Assembly: GCA_037367405.1 (NCBI GenBank)
Contig: JAZKJV010008266.1
Coordinates: 496,001-560,000, forward strand
DNA from: Ottelia alismoides
Taxonomy: Eukaryota > Streptophyta > Magnoliopsida > Alismatales > Hydrocharitaceae
DNA: 64,000 nucleotides
Direction: 5' to 3'
Shown: in pieces, positions 22,610 through 34,884 of the stretch
Layout of the letters: each line of letters opens with the position of its first letter
Numbering within the stretch: the stretch's first letter is position 1
Translations under genes and position numbers: made by a program
The notes under the pieces: model-generated
Told to the model about the DNA's origin: nothing
Databases searched by the model: none
The model's input: only the letters and a program-made list of their open reading frames with translations

Positions 22610-24085
22610 ACTTTGAAATATGATTATTTTTGGGGATATGTATATAAATTTGTAAAATCCATACGTATGTATATAGACTTTGATCACCTTTAAAAAAAAA
22701 GAAAGAAAAAAACAAAAGAAAGAAAGAAAACAAAAAACCCAAAAAACAAAAAACAAAAAAACAAAAAAAAACCTAAAACTACAAAACCAAATGTCTATAA
22801 AAATCAGCATAATTAAAAAAACTCTTTTCACATGTGCATCATTTTTCCCTTCTTTTATAAAAATCTAAAAAGTTTAAAATATAGAAAATGGTTTAAAAAA
22901 TAATTTGCTTTTTTTGCATTGTACATATTTTCTTGCATTTGCATGTGCATTTTTCAAGATAGTATTGACATTTAAACTATGTCTTGAATAAAATTGAAGA
23001 ATGGATCTTAGTTGGACCTTAATCCACTTAATTTCAGAGGAACCTTATAAGAAATGGAGTTAAGATTTTTAGGTCCTATAGTCTTAATTCTTTGAGTCTA
23101 TAAGACTATGTTCACATGTCATCTGATTAGTCTAAGTATAATATTTAACAACACACGAATGATTCTTTCAGACTGTGGCTTATCTTGGACAAGCACTCTA
23201 CATGTAGCTCTTCATGGAGGAGGTAGTGAGGAGGCAGAATCTTTTGGCTTGGAGTAGCATATGGGGTTAGAACTTCTAGACGGAACCTCTCGTCTTCCTC
23301 TAGAGAGGGATGTGCATCTCAACCTGATCTAGTAGCATTGATGTCTAAAGACATGATGTTGTGGGGTTGCAATAATACTTCAAAAGAGGGATAATCTACT
23401 AGCTCAAGAGGAAATACTCCATATGTACATGCTGCACCTTGTATATATTTTCAAAAAAAAAGAAGAGAAAAACTGCAGAATCTCCAAAAGTGGACAGACC
23501 TGATTGAAAAGTAAAATGCCTACTACGAAAAAAAGAAAATAATAAGAGCTTCAAATTCATAATTTGTAAGCTTGTTGCTGGATGACTTGACTACACTAGT
23601 CATGCATCCAAGGATAGGTAGCTACAATGGTTACCACACATTCTTTTCTCCATCTCCACTTCTTGAGCTAGTTGTACTTGAACTTAGAAGGGAATATCCC
23701 CGCACCTCGAGGAAAGAGTTTCTATATCGGGGGACTAGAGTTACCTTGTTGAGGGAGACTGTTCTTTGCTACTTTTGAGATGGGGAGCTATATTTCAATT
23801 ACACCGTACAAGTAATGATTCATAGTCATAAGAATTTGTGTATGTAGACTTGTTCTGACCTGACTGTTGTGGAGACCTGGATAGGAGTCTTGTGGAACTT
23901 AGAGGCTGTTAGGTTTTAAATCCATTTCACATTAAGGTTTCGCCCTAGGTCTGACAGAGCTCCATACTACAATTTTATAAAGATAAGTTTAATGCTCAAT
24001 ATTGTTCTAGTTTCTGTATTTTTCCTTTCTTTTTCTTTTTTCTTTTATTCACTTATTCTTTCAAATAAGTGTTTGCTAAGGGACT
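22610..24085 (+). other. 3' untranslated region of element A
   Basis: The stretch holds a purine-rich run of AAAAAC/AAAGA repeats (22690-22780), AT-rich sequence, a block at 23200-23380 shared with D (60590-60730), and the LRREYP block at 23677. A pyrimidine tract lies near 24020-24060. No env-like ORF is visible, although Athila families often carry one here. Confidence 0.65.
23677..23718 (+). other. conserved LRREYP block in element A 3' UTR
   Basis: The + strand reads LELRREYP and then, after one extra base relative to B and D, RTSRKEF. The nucleotide core CTTGAACTTAGAAGGGAATA and the palindrome CCTCGAGG are shared with the other elements. Confidence 0.5.
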
Positions 24086-24108
24086 AGCAAAGGTAAAGCA
24101 TAGGGGGA
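24086..24108 (+). promoter_or_regulatory. polypurine tract of element A
   Basis: AGCAAAGGTAAAGCATAGGGGGA immediately precedes the LTR start TGATGATTCTGC at 24109, as expected for the plus-strand primer. Confidence 0.7.
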
Positions 24109-25387
24109 TGATGATTCTGCATTTCATCATCTTTATTCATTTATTTTAGCTTAAATTCCCTTATAAAACACCTATTTATAATACTAACTCCATATTCTTA
24201 CTAACTTGCATCTGTGTGTAAATATTATATACTTACTACCATTTTAACCTAAAAGAAATAAATAAAGAAAGAAAGGAAAAATAAAGAAAAGAAAAAAAGA
24301 GAAGGCTGTATATATGTAATAGATACAGGCTGATCCAAACCCCGAGAGAAGGTCAAGACTTGACCTGATCGACTAGGAATAAAGTAGGGGGAGATAGGGT
24401 CCTAATCAGAAAATCCAAAAAATGTGTTGTAAATATTTGTATACTTACACGATTTTATTTGTACATACATTGACCTCAAAATAAATAATTTTCAAAACAA
24501 AAGTTGTAAATAAAAATGTTTCATAAATAATAAAAATAATTACAAAATAAAATCATGTATAGAATAAAAGTAACCACATCCGGAAAAAGCCATAAAGCGA
24601 TAAATAATAGACTAATTCCAGCTCCATATGAACTCAAATTGAACCAAACTCACTTCCATTATATTCTAAAATAAATTATCTTTAAAATGGATGTGGTTTT
24701 ATAATTTTTGGAGTTACGGTCGAGAAGTCAGTTTTCTGGGGTGGTTTGTGTAATTTTACCATTTATTTGTACATATTATATTTGTAAATACTTGTAAATA
24801 TTTTTAATAATTATTTAAAATGAAGAAAATAATAATATAAAAATTTTAAAACAAAAAAGGAAAAAACTAATTTCCTTAGTTAACTATGTATATAATGTAC
24901 CATATGTATATAATATATGTATATAGTTGCTATTCTTCAATAACCACCACAGAAAAATAAAAAAATTAATATTTTTATTCAATTTAATTAAGTGACAAGA
25001 ATATAAAAAATTAATTTTTGTAAATAATTTTAACAATAATCCTTTCATATCTTTATCTCATTTCAAAATTTTTTCTCTTATCTCTTATCTTCATTCAAAA
25101 TTTTTAAAATTCAAACTCCATTCTTTATCTATTAATATGGCTCCCTCTCCCTCATTTCAACTTGATCAATCTTTGGTGAGAGGAGTCCATTCTCCAAGAG
25201 CCATCTTGTCACAGAAGGGTGCCTAGACTCTGAGCCGTCCGATGACAGCAAGTCGGCCTTCGTCGAGGCCATGACGGTTTCCATCCGCTCCCACGATGAG
25301 ATCCACATTTTTCTTCTCTTATTTTTTACCTAGGTTAATCGTAGTTTAATTTTTCACGCCTTTAATTTCATCATCATTTTCTCTCTA
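24109..25387 (+). mobile_element. 3' LTR of Athila element A, truncated
   Basis: This matches 7298-8567 of the 5' LTR closely, including the TATA region and the GC-rich segment with GTCGGCCTTCGTCGAGGCCAT. At about 25387, after TTTTCTCTCT, similarity ends and integrase sequence of element B begins. About 2.2 kb of LTR is missing, together with about 35 codons of B. A single deletion across the A/B boundary explains both. Confidence 0.85.
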
Positions 25388-26290
25388 GAATTTAGGGAAA
25401 GGTCCCATGAAGTCAATGCCCCAAGAATTGAATACATCAGCTATCTGAATGAAATTCAGAGGCATGAAGTCTTTAGCTGTAAGGGTTCCTTTCAATCGCT
25501 GACAGTCAGTGCATCGTTTAACGAATGCTGTGGCATCCTTAGATAGTGTGGGCCACCAGAGGCCACGCTGCAACATTTTTGCTGTCGTTCTATCTCTAGA
25601 GTGGTATCCGCTAGATTCGAGCGAGTGACAATGCTCGAGGACACTATGTTTCTCCTCCTGAGGGATACACCTGCGCCAAACACAATCTGCTCCTTCCCTG
25701 AATAGAAGTGGGTCTTCCCAATGGTAGAAATGGATCTGAGATAAGAATTTGTCCTTCTTGATCTTAATCCAATCTTGCGGTACTACATCGGAAATGAGGT
25801 AGTTCATAATATCAGCATACCATGGGAGTGCATCCACGGCCAGAATCGACTCGTCAGCAAAGGTGTCTGTAATAGGTGCGCTGCTCAGTGGAGGCTCTTG
25901 CTGCTCAATTCTGGAGAGGTGATCTGTTACCACATTCTGGATTCCAGGCTTGTCTTTGATTTCTAAATGAAACTCCCAGAGGAGAAGGATCCATCTGATC
26001 AGTCTAGGCTTGGCATTTTTCTTCTGTTGTAAGTATTGGATAATAGAGTGGTCAGTACAAATAGTGACTTTTGATCCAAGGAGATAGGATCTGAACTTCT
26101 CAAGGGTGAATACCACAACCAACAATTCATTCTCTGTCACAGTCTAATTTCTTTGAGCTTCATCTAGTGTTTTGCTGGCATAGGGTGCCTTGTCTTTCCT
26201 CTATCTTAGAACAAACCCAATTCAAAATCTAAACGCATCCATCATGATCTCAAAAGGAAGAGACCAATATGGCAGTTGTAGGATGGTAGG
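25388..26290 (-). pseudogene. RNase H and integrase N-terminal part, element B (5' portion)
   Basis: On the minus strand a long frame (26140-25385) carries RNase H ([50 protein letters not shown]) followed by the integrase zinc region ([28 protein letters not shown]) and the core start [13 protein letters not shown]. Upstream, 26290-26141 holds the RNase H beginning, where the DASD motif reads DAFR. Sequence stops in mid-core at 25388 where element A is inserted. The gene resumes at 7297 with LFLKENIISRF. This is the best-preserved frame in B (251 codons). Confidence 0.92.
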
Positions 26291-27330
26291 TTAAGTAATT
26301 AGCTCTTTCAGCTGATTAAATGAAAGGAGAACTTGCTGATCAACATTGAATTCAGTCTCCTTGCATATTAATTCTGTAAGAGGTCGGGCATTGCGACTGA
26401 AATCACAGATGAATCTTCTATAGAATCCCACATGCCCCAAGAATGACCTCACATTCTTGACCGTCTGAGATATCTCTAGATTAGCGATCACATCCACCTT
26501 TGCCAGGTCGACTTCAATGCCACATCTGGAAACGACGTGATCCAACACAATTCCTTCCGTGACCATGAAGTGGCTCTTTTCCCATGATAACACAAGATTG
26601 ACTTCACAACATTTCTGAAGTACTCTGTCTAGGTGCTCAAGAAAAAATTCAAATCTATCACCATGTATGGAGAAGTCATTCATAAACACCTCGAGAAAAC
26701 TGCCTACCATCTCAGCAAAAACTGCAAGCATGCATCTCTGGAATGTCGCTGATGCGTTGCACAGTCCAAAGGGCATTCTCCTGAGAGCATAGGTGCCAAA
26801 TGAGCAAGTGAAGTTCATTTTCCCTTGATCTTCAGGGGTGATTGCCATTTGGTTGGGTACCCAGAATACCCATCTAGAAAGCAAAAGAACTCCTTGCCAG
26901 CCAGTCTTTATAATACTTGATCAATGAACGACAATGGGAAGTGGTCCTTCTTAGTTGCTGCGTTCAGGCGACGATAGTAAACACATACACATCAGGATGT
27001 CGGTACCATTGTAGATATCTCCTCTCCTATGTCATTTGTAACCACAGTGAGCCCTAATTTCTTTGGAACTACGTGCAGTGGGCTCACCCATTTGAAGTTG
27101 AAGATGGGATAAATGAAGCTTTCATCGCACCATTTCGTGATTTCTTTCATGACAAAATCCTTCAGATTTGGTTTCAGTCTTCTTTGAAACTCTCGGGACG
27201 GCTTGGCGGTGTGAGCACAGAGCATAATTTATACTACGGAGATCTGAAACTTGCCAACCAAGTACTTTGTGGTTTTTCTCTAGAACCTCGAGGAGTCAAG
27301 ATTCTTTCTTCGAGGTCAGTCTGTTGTTGA
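26291..27330 (-). pseudogene. reverse transcriptase of Athila element B
   Basis: Minus-strand frames at 27225-26992 (REFQRRLKPNLKDFVMKEIT, YPIFNFKWVSPLHVVPKK) and 26884-26291 (PEDQGKMNFTCSFGTYALRR, FGLCNASATFQRCMLAVF, VFMNDFSIHGDRF, LSWEKSHFMVTEGIVLDH, VRSFLGHVGFYRRFICDF). The catalytic box is FMND rather than FMDD, which should abolish polymerisation. Between the frames (26885-26991) the RRLNAATKKDHFPL stretch is readable with a stop and a frame change. Confidence 0.92.
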
Positions 27331-27781
27331 TGATGACCGGATTCATATTTTCTATACCCGTAAGGAAAGCATACTTAAGGCATGCCGGAAGTGGCTTTAA
27401 TTCAGGTTCTAACATGGCTGGTTTCTTGGTCACTTCAGGAATTTTGCTAGTTAGAGGATTATTTGTATGAACTATGACGGAAATGCTTACCTCAGTATCT
27501 GGTTGGTCTTCTGACAATGTGTCGAACATATCTACAATGAACTCATTATGTTCGGTCTGGAGCAAATCATTAGAATCAAAGATATGCATCAACAAATTAG
27601 ATTCTGTCTCCCAAGTATCATCGGAGCTTGCATCGACTGTGTTTTCCAGGTCCTCCTCAAGAGAAAGGATTTCCTGTGTCCATGGGTCATTCAAAGAGAG
27701 TGGCATGTCTCTGATCTCTGCAATGCCGTCACAGTCTGCTTCAGGCGGTGCTGCATGACTTTCATCAGTTACGACTTTAGG
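27331..27781 (-). other. acidic protease-RT spacer of element B
   Basis: The minus-strand frame 27706-27296 is Asp/Glu/Ser-rich (SLEEDLENTVDASSDDTWET) and ends LPACLKYAFLTGIENMNPV, the stretch that leads into Athila RT (the frame's end, down to 27296, overlaps the RT entry). It has no enzymatic motif. It corresponds to 15520-15990 in A and 39389-39811 in C. Confidence 0.7.
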
Positions 27782-28400
27782 CTAGCTGATCATGTCTATT
27801 GTAACTTTGTTGTTTCTCGAGTTGAAAGTGATCTTTCCGGACCCATAATCAACCACGACCTCTACAGTGCGTAAGAATGGGCGGCCTAGAATAATAGGAG
27901 TCTGGAGTAAGGGTGTAGGAGAGTCCATATCTAGGATTACAAAGTAAACTAGAAACTGCATGTCCCGCACTTTTACCACAACGTCTTCCAAAATACCTTG
28001 GGGTCTCTTAATGGATCAATCAGTAAACTGAAGGATCATTCGTGTCTCCTTGAGAGGACCTAGCCTGAATTCTTGCAAAAATGAAGAGGGTAGGAGGTTG
28101 ATTGAAGAACCGTTGTCAAGCAAGGTCCGCTCGAAGACTAGATCAAAAATCTCGCAACTGATCAAAGGTGATCCTTTATCTTGCTTCTTTTGTGGGAGAT
28201 TGTTGATGGCTGCGACTGCGTCCATGGTAAGAACGTGCTTGTCTACATGTTGGCATTTGTTGTTACGTGTTGGCTGACGCTTGTTTGCACATGCCTCCTT
28301 CAAATCTTTCTTTATAGCGGGTATGTATTCCACGGCCTTTATCAAAAGGAATCTCAACAGTCAGATTGTTAATAATATCCACAACTCCAGGATCAGATAA
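27782..28400 (-). pseudogene. aspartic protease of Athila element B
   Basis: The frame 28357-28016 reads VEYIPAIKKDLKEACANKRQ, then FERTLLDNGSSINLLPSSFL. The catalytic triplet is DNG where A keeps DSG, so the copy is probably inactive. After a break the frame 27991-27782 gives MQFLVYFVILDMDSPTPLL and QTPIILGRPFLRTVEVVVDY. The domain order and spacing equal those in A and C. Confidence 0.88.
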
Positions 28401-31066
28401 TGCACTTTTATTATTGTATTTTTTGGAACTTTCTATTCCATCAGGAAAAGGAATATTCACATTACTGATATCAAAAGCATTGTTCTTATTTACAACAAAA
28501 TCCCTGTCCACAATATTCTATACATCCGGATCACAAAAAGGAGTGTAAGCTGGAGATGGAGATATTGGTGCTGGTGGATGAGCAAAAAGTGCGACCTCTG
28601 ATCCATCAGCTGGCGTAGGATCGGCTGCTGTTGACGGCTCCTCCGTGGCTGGCGCGACTTCATGTCGACTGGGAACATCTTTTTGAGCTTTTCGAGTTTT
28701 CTGTTTTTTTGTTATCTTTGCTGGTGTCGGTGTAGATGGATGGCAACTAGCATGGCTCCTCCTCCTCCTCCTTCTTCCTTACTTGTTCCTGTGGCTGGCA
28801 CGGTTGATGCATAAGATGACGAATCACCTATCAAAGCTTTATTCTCCCCATGGCTTGCGTCAGGTGGAGGTAAACCCCTACTGCTCCTGAGAGTGGCAAC
28901 ATTAGATCAAACAATCTTACAACCATCTGACTCTACAGGTACATACTGGACATCACATTCTACCTGCTCTTTTCTTTTGAAGCTATTGGGATTTGCTTCG
29001 ACCTGCGCCAGAATGGAAGTTTTTGTGGCGGTTAGGTCATCTAGCTTCTTTGTCATTTCTGCTAGGCATTTTACAAGTTGGGCCAAGCAATCCAGGATAG
29101 GGTTCTTAGGACTTGCCTCAAAAGTTTCAATGTGCAGACCCCACTATTGCTGATTATTTGTGGGCTGAGGCTGCGACTGCTAATGGTGCTGTGGAGGTGG
29201 AGGAAGTTGGTACTATTGATATGAGGAGGAGGGTAATGTTGAGGTGATGCAGCCACGTACTGGTTGTACGGATGTGGATGGCGGTACTACGGCTGTAAAT
29301 ACTGTTGATTCTGCCTCCATTGATGTTGGTACTGTAGAGGCTGGTGATACTAAGGTCGAGGCTCAGAGGACTGACCATAACAACCACCCTGAAGTTGGTG
29401 GTAGGCTATGTTGGCTAGTGGATGGCCCTGGGAGTGTCCGGTAGGACGGGCTAGCTATGCATCGTTACTCCATACGCCGTTGACTTCCTGAATCAATGGT
29501 GGTGGTGGGAATGCTGGATCAAAATGGGGAAGGAAGTTTGGTTGGTAAACCACTATCTATTGCTGTGCGGGCCCTGATCGGGCGCTTGCACGTAGTGCAC
29601 GTGCTGGATGGCCGGTGGCTGCTGACTTAGCTGAGGCTGTTATTGCGATGATGGCTCATCCTTCTTCTCAATAGGAGTCTCTGAAGATGGTGTTGGCGAC
29701 TGAACAGAGCTGATGGTGCTTACCAGCAACTCCAACTGCTTGGTGATCTTATCCAGCTTGTCTAAGTGTTACGTCCTCTTTTCGATCATAGCAAGCTTCT
29801 CAAGATCCTGTGACCATTTTTCAATAATATCAACCTTCTAGAGATGGCCCCCGATGATAATAAGGTTGGCGCTCTCATCTCTCTTCACCTCACGATATGC
29901 TGCCATGTGTACTAATCTTCATCCTTGTTAAAATGAGATCCCCTGCAGGCTGCGAAAAAGTGTTGGACGAGACTAGTCCTCGGTATCTGAAGATGGGGGC
30001 ATTTCTCATGCAGGTCTGTGAATTGCTCTCAGGCTTCATGGATAGTTTCTTGTGCAGCATGGGAGAAGTTGCTGATTCTGGATCGCATCTGGTTGAGCCA
30101 GCCGAGAGGATATAATTTGTGAAGGAAGGCAGATTTTAGTTCCTCCCAAGTCATCACAACCTTTCCAAATGATTGGCCCAATATAGGGCCTCGTCTTGCA
30201 AACTGAAGGGGAATTCCATCATCTTCACTACATACAAAGGAACATTGGGGTAGTGGATAGTTCGACAGATTTGCAAGAACTGCTGTAGATGAATGTATGA
30301 CTCTTCGCTGGTGTTCTCATGGAATGATGGTAGAAGGTCTAGGAACTAAGGCTTGAGCTCAAAGTGAGCATGCACCCGTGGAATGAGGATCCACTCGGTC
30401 ATATGGCTGTCTCCAGGATTGTATGTCACTTTCAGTGTGGGTTTCTGCCTCTTTGGTTCTGGTTCTTCCTCCTCTGGGTCATCATGGGTCCTGTCTCCTC
30501 CTCCTCCTCCTCGTTTGTATCCTCCTCTCACTGGTCTATTTCACAGATCATCCAACATATCCTGAAATGCAGTCTGCGCTAGGGAATGCTCAGACAGTTG
30601 CGGTTGTATGGCTTGGATGGAATCCAACAACTAAGCATTCACCTGATTTTGATTTGGCATATGTCCCTGCTCAGGTTGGTGAAGCGGTTGTCCCTTGCCA
30701 TTTCCTTGAGGTGCCATCACTGGGTCTGAGTCTGAAGAAATGGACTCGATGTTGGGATCCAAAACTAGGTTTGGCTTCTATCTGAAATGTGAAAGGAACC
30801 CAACCAGACCACTTGAAATTGAATATCAGCTGCTTGTGACTAGAAAAAGATGTAGACATCCATTTCAATGAGGTTGTGGGACAAAGGTGGTCCCGGTTTA
30901 TTGGATGATAAAGGAGATGGGAAGAAGACGAGGAATCTAGAGATCAGTCTGCAAGATCTGGGCCAGGTTCTCGAGAATCGCCTCGAATTATTGACGATAT
31001 CGAGTCTATGGAATCGATGTGGGTGTCAGCAGAATCCCGACTAAGCCATCCATAGATCTCCATCAT
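28401..31066 (-). pseudogene. gag of Athila element B (heavily broken)
   Basis: The minus strand carries gag-like pieces in several frames. The frame at 30531-30346 ends VHAHFELKP, and the following codons (30345-30150) give LPSFHENTSEESYIHLQQFL and MMEFPFSLQDEALYWANHL, the start of the Athila capsid. Near 29890-29720 the stretch LIIIGGHL, KVDIIEKWSQDLEKLA and ITKQLELL matches GAG of element A at 13380-13530. The 3' part (29450-28500) is repetitive Tyr/Gln/Pro-type sequence in broken frames, then a Ser/Pro/Ala-rich spacer. The start is uncertain; ATG at 31066-31064 opens a short frame ending at a TGA. Confidence 0.75.
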
Positions 31067-31640
31067 GGAGAAAGAGAAGATCGATACAGGATGAAAGATA
31101 CAAGCGTCAATGAGGAATAAATGGAGTGCGAAACAGTAGAGATGCTCGAACTGAGTGGGGGTTAATAGAAAGTCATATATGACAAAACTTTGCGTAAATG
31201 CGTAGTGACTTGATCTTTGAACCTTAATCTAGATCCATAAAAATACAATACAAAATTGGGTTCACCAATTCACACCATGTGAAGCCGTGAGATCGGCTAT
31301 TTATTATCTTTTCAAGTTTTAGAGTTGTTGTTTCAGGCATATCTTTTAACAAGTCCTTAGCACGCTAACCTTATAGGAGAGAGAGTACTACCAAAAAATA
31401 TCTCGTACTTGTCTTCCTCCTTTGTAACCTATAGGCTGTAATTTTTGAGATCCTTGTAATTGATAACTATGGTTTTGGCAAGTGATAATTAAGGTATCGA
31501 TGTAGAGAAAATCGCTCGGGATCCAAAACCCGAGTTGATCAAACTAAAATCTGGATAAAATAGGAGAGATTGAGATAGAGAGAGAGAGAGAGAGAAAGGA
31601 ACAAGTAAGCTCTCCTATTTTATCATTGAACTAATTTTTT
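31067..31640 (-). other. leader remnant of element B
   Basis: The sequence includes a stretch near 31250-31290 resembling the leader of A just upstream of gag (GGTGAAC...TTTGTATTGTATTT). No primer binding site was found, and the segment is much shorter than the 1.4-kb leader of A. A deletion covering the PBS is likely. An (AG)n run lies at 31577-31594. Confidence 0.45.
31577..31594. repeat. (AG)n microsatellite
   Basis: An uninterrupted AG run of about nine units flanked by purine-rich sequence. Confidence 0.85.
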
Positions 31641-32766
31641 TCCAGGTAAGTTCCCCTGGGTCGAACTCGAGGAAGCAGAATACCGTGACTACGGTTTTCG
31701 AGGAAATAAAGAATTTCAGGATTTTATTCTCTTCTTGAAAATACGACAAAGAACAAGAAAGAACTCAAACTAGCATGATCTTACAAAAATTAACTCAAGA
31801 AAAATACACGATAAAAATAAGTGAAAAATAGCAGGAAACGTCGCTAGGGTAGTTGTGTAACTACCTTAGAAACTTCGATGAAAAATACAATCAAAACAAG
31901 GTCCAAAATACCCTATAGTTCAGTGGTATAAGTACAAGGAAAAGAAACAAGTTCTGTTACAAACTTGCCCCTGACAGGGATTGAAATGAAAAAAATTAAA
32001 AGATTTGCATTTAGATCCCTGCACGGGGACCTAAATGGAAAGATTGGAAACTCTAGAGCGGCTTTGGAATTCTGGAACATTGGAGGGATTATTATGCAAT
32101 TGTCTCACCGTTTCTCCTTTAACGACCTGGATTAGATCAAGAAACATGATCTGGAGTGTCAGATTTAGACACGTGGCACAATTATACAGCTTGAGTTCTT
32201 GGCCACGTTCTTCCCCCTTCCGGATCGGGTAACAACAATGTCATCTTCTCCTCTTTCTCTCCGGTGATTGGTTGGAGTCTTTGGTCTCCTACAGGGCCAG
32301 AGGGGTGTCTCCTACACCCCTCGAGCTTGCCTGTGGTTGAGAGGCTCTGTGCTGGAGGAATGCGGCTGTCGGAAGTCGAAGAAGATGATAGTTCAGCTAC
32401 GATGGATAGATGAAAGGGATACACCTTGGATTGGTCATTCTTCAAGGGCTATAGCTCCAGTTGATGAATTCTATGCTCCAGCTGTGAAAAGGACCTGCGA
32501 ATGAAAAATTCGGGGCTAGATTTGTAATGAAATCGACCAAAAGATAAAAGATTAAAGATTTGCAATTTATAATAAAGAGTTTCCGGTAGTATTGAAAAAA
32601 ATGTGAAAATAGGGTAGAAATGGAGGGGAGTTGGAATTATAATGATTTGGATTTGAAGGATGATTTGGATGTGCATCTAAGAGTATGGTTATAACATCCT
32701 AATTATGTACTTAAGTGGACTAATACGTACACGAGAATCAAGAAAGAAAATGAGAAAGATGGATGA

Positions 32767-32775
32767 ATACCTGGG
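32767..32775 (-). promoter_or_regulatory. candidate 5' splice site in central LTR
   Basis: The minus strand reads CTACCCCCAG followed by GTATTCATC, about 265 bp downstream of the TATA box at 33038-33045. Confidence 0.3.
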
Positions 32776-33037
32776 GGTAGCAGAGTATCTGAGTCTGCTG
32801 GTCGTCGCTCGACGAGGCAGCTTCCCAGAGCTCCACGCATGCAGTGGCAGTGATACAAGGCGAGATAGGCCTTGGACCCTCTCCTCTGACCGTTATTCTT
32901 CCACGCAGGGCCTCGAGTGGAGCTGTCACCTCCGGAGCAAGGCAAAGCATGGTCAGGAAGATGGGTCGACATCCAGTAATTTGCTGGAAGTAGTCAAATC
33001 AAGAGTTGTTAGTTGCAAAATGGCGATGTTTAGGACC

Positions 33038-33045
33038 TTTTATAG
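33038..33045 (-). promoter_or_regulatory. candidate TATA box of central LTR
   Basis: The minus strand reads ACTCTATAAAAGG, a near-ideal TATA box, at the AT-rich to GC-rich switch. Confidence 0.5.
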
Positions 33046-34457
33046 AGTGATCTGTAGGGAGTTAGGTAGAATCCTAGGGTTGGCGTGGATTATGTTAGTT
33101 AGGATAGGAGAATGTAGGGTTTAGATCGATTGAATAGGTTAGGAGATGGCAGGTAGAAGTTGTTGAAGATTGGAGGTTAGAACAGAAGCTGCAACAGCTT
33201 CTTGAAGAAGAAGAAGACACCATGTGTTGACACGTGTCAACACCTAGTTAGCTAGATATTTAATATATATTATAAATTAGATATTAAATAGTAAATAATG
33301 GAATTTTAAATAGGTATAAAAATGAAAGTATAGATAATTAAATTATCTAAATTATGCTATAATTTGTTTTAATAAATAGTAAATATTTTACGAAATATAA
33401 ATATTATATTTACAAATATGTATAAATAACACTTAATAAATAGGTTTTAGATTTTTAATTTAATAAATTTATAAATAGTGTATCATTTTTATATTTTATT
33501 ATATATTATTGATATTAAATAAAGAATTTATGAATTTTTGTGGATTTTAATAAATTAATTTAAGTATATTAATAAATATGGATATAAGTGATGTAGTTCA
33601 AATTTACCTATAAATTATGATTTCTGGTTTATTTAAAATAATAAATAAGCTCTAAAAAATATGAAATAAATTAGGGTGAAAATACAAGATCAATAAAGTA
33701 ATTAGAAATTATAAAATTATTAAAATAATAAATAATGTGTGCTAGATAAAATAAATATCCCATAAACACATTTGTGGTTAGGTCTCAAAACCGACTTTTT
33801 GCAAACAGACTCCGATTTTAGTGGAATCACCTTCATTAATTAGAGAATATTTTTTTATGAACTTTAAAGGCAATGTAGATTGAAATTGGAGTTCGTATGA
33901 GAAAGTTATGATGTTTGGAAGTTGAGGTTTTGACAATTTACAAGTTGGATTTCTTAGAATATATACAAAATAATATTTTTAACTTATTTTTATATTTTTT
34001 TATATTTTTAAAATAATTAGGAAAAGAGTTTGATGAAAAATATGTTCATATGAATTAATTAAAAATCATTGAAGTTTTGGTATTTATTGGATAATTAATG
34101 AAGAGTGTGTAAAGTGTGGAATTAATTATTTTTATTTGTTTTCTTTCCTTATCTCCCACTACTTATTTATTTGTCGAACAACCTATGCTGACTTGGTCTC
34201 GGGGATTAGGTTTTAAATATATCTTTCAGCTATATTTATTTTTATAAGTCATATTGTACATATTTATATATCTACAATTTGCCTTCTTTTTATTTTCTTT
34301 ATTTTTATTCTTTTATTTATTTACATGATTTTAATGCATAAAACTGCATTTTTATTCGTGAGTAGAGTTTTGTTAAAAAATGGAAATTAATGGATATTTA
34401 TGTGTATTTGTTAAGGGTTTTAAGACAAAATGCAGACAGAATGTTAATGAATCATCA

Positions 34458-34470
34458 ACCCCCTATACTT
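34458..34470 (-). promoter_or_regulatory. polypurine tract of element C
   Basis: The minus strand reads AAGTATAGGGGGT directly before the LTR start at 34457, preceded by the GTTTGCTAAGGGACTAG block seen in the other elements. Confidence 0.7.
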
Positions 34471-34843
34471 AAACTCTACTAGTCCCTTAGCAAACACTTA
34501 TTTGAAAAAGAAGGGAAAAGGAAAGAAAGTTAGAATGAATTTGTTTTCCTCAACCAATTCATGAGAACAGACAAAGGACAGAGCTCGATCGGGCCTGAAA
34601 TAAGCATTTTGTCGGAGCCTTAACTTGGATTAGGATTTTAGCCTCAATATCCCTCAAGTTCCACAAATCCTTGTTTAAGTTCACCTCAACAGCCAGCTCA
34701 GATCCACTCATTCATATCACAAACTCTATCAACCTTGAAATCAATTTGTACTGTGTGTGAATTATTTTAGCTCTTCCCACTTTGAAAGAAGTGAAGAAAC
34801 CACCCATCCCAATTATACACTCCCATTGATTCCTCATCCAACT

Positions 34844-34884
34844 ACTCTTTCCTCGAGGAGGGGGGTATTCCCTTCTAAGGTCAG
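34844..34884 (-). other. conserved LRREYP block in element C 3' UTR
   Basis: The minus strand reads DLRREYPPPRGKS within an open frame of 129 codons (35101-34712), the longest ORF around this block among the four elements. Confidence 0.5.

Larger units (their letters stand above)
31641..34457 (-). mobile_element. Athila LTR between elements C and B (3' LTR of C)
   Basis: The minus strand begins TGATGATTCATTAACATT at 34457, directly after a PPT (34458-34470). The LTR has the usual layout: AT-rich U3, TATA box at 33038, GC-rich island (32040-33240) with ACACGTGTC and ACACGTGGC motifs, then AT-rich sequence. The far end is uncertain (about 31641). It is shorter and clearly diverged from the LTRs of A, B and D, so it belongs to another Athila subfamily. 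Because B's gag lies just beyond it in the same orientation, it stands where B's own 5' LTR would be. Confidence 0.65.

Noticed and set aside
32705..33124. 139-codon ORF on the + strand
   Set aside because: It runs opposite to the TATA box and donor of the central LTR and resembles no known protein, so it is a chance frame in LTR DNA.
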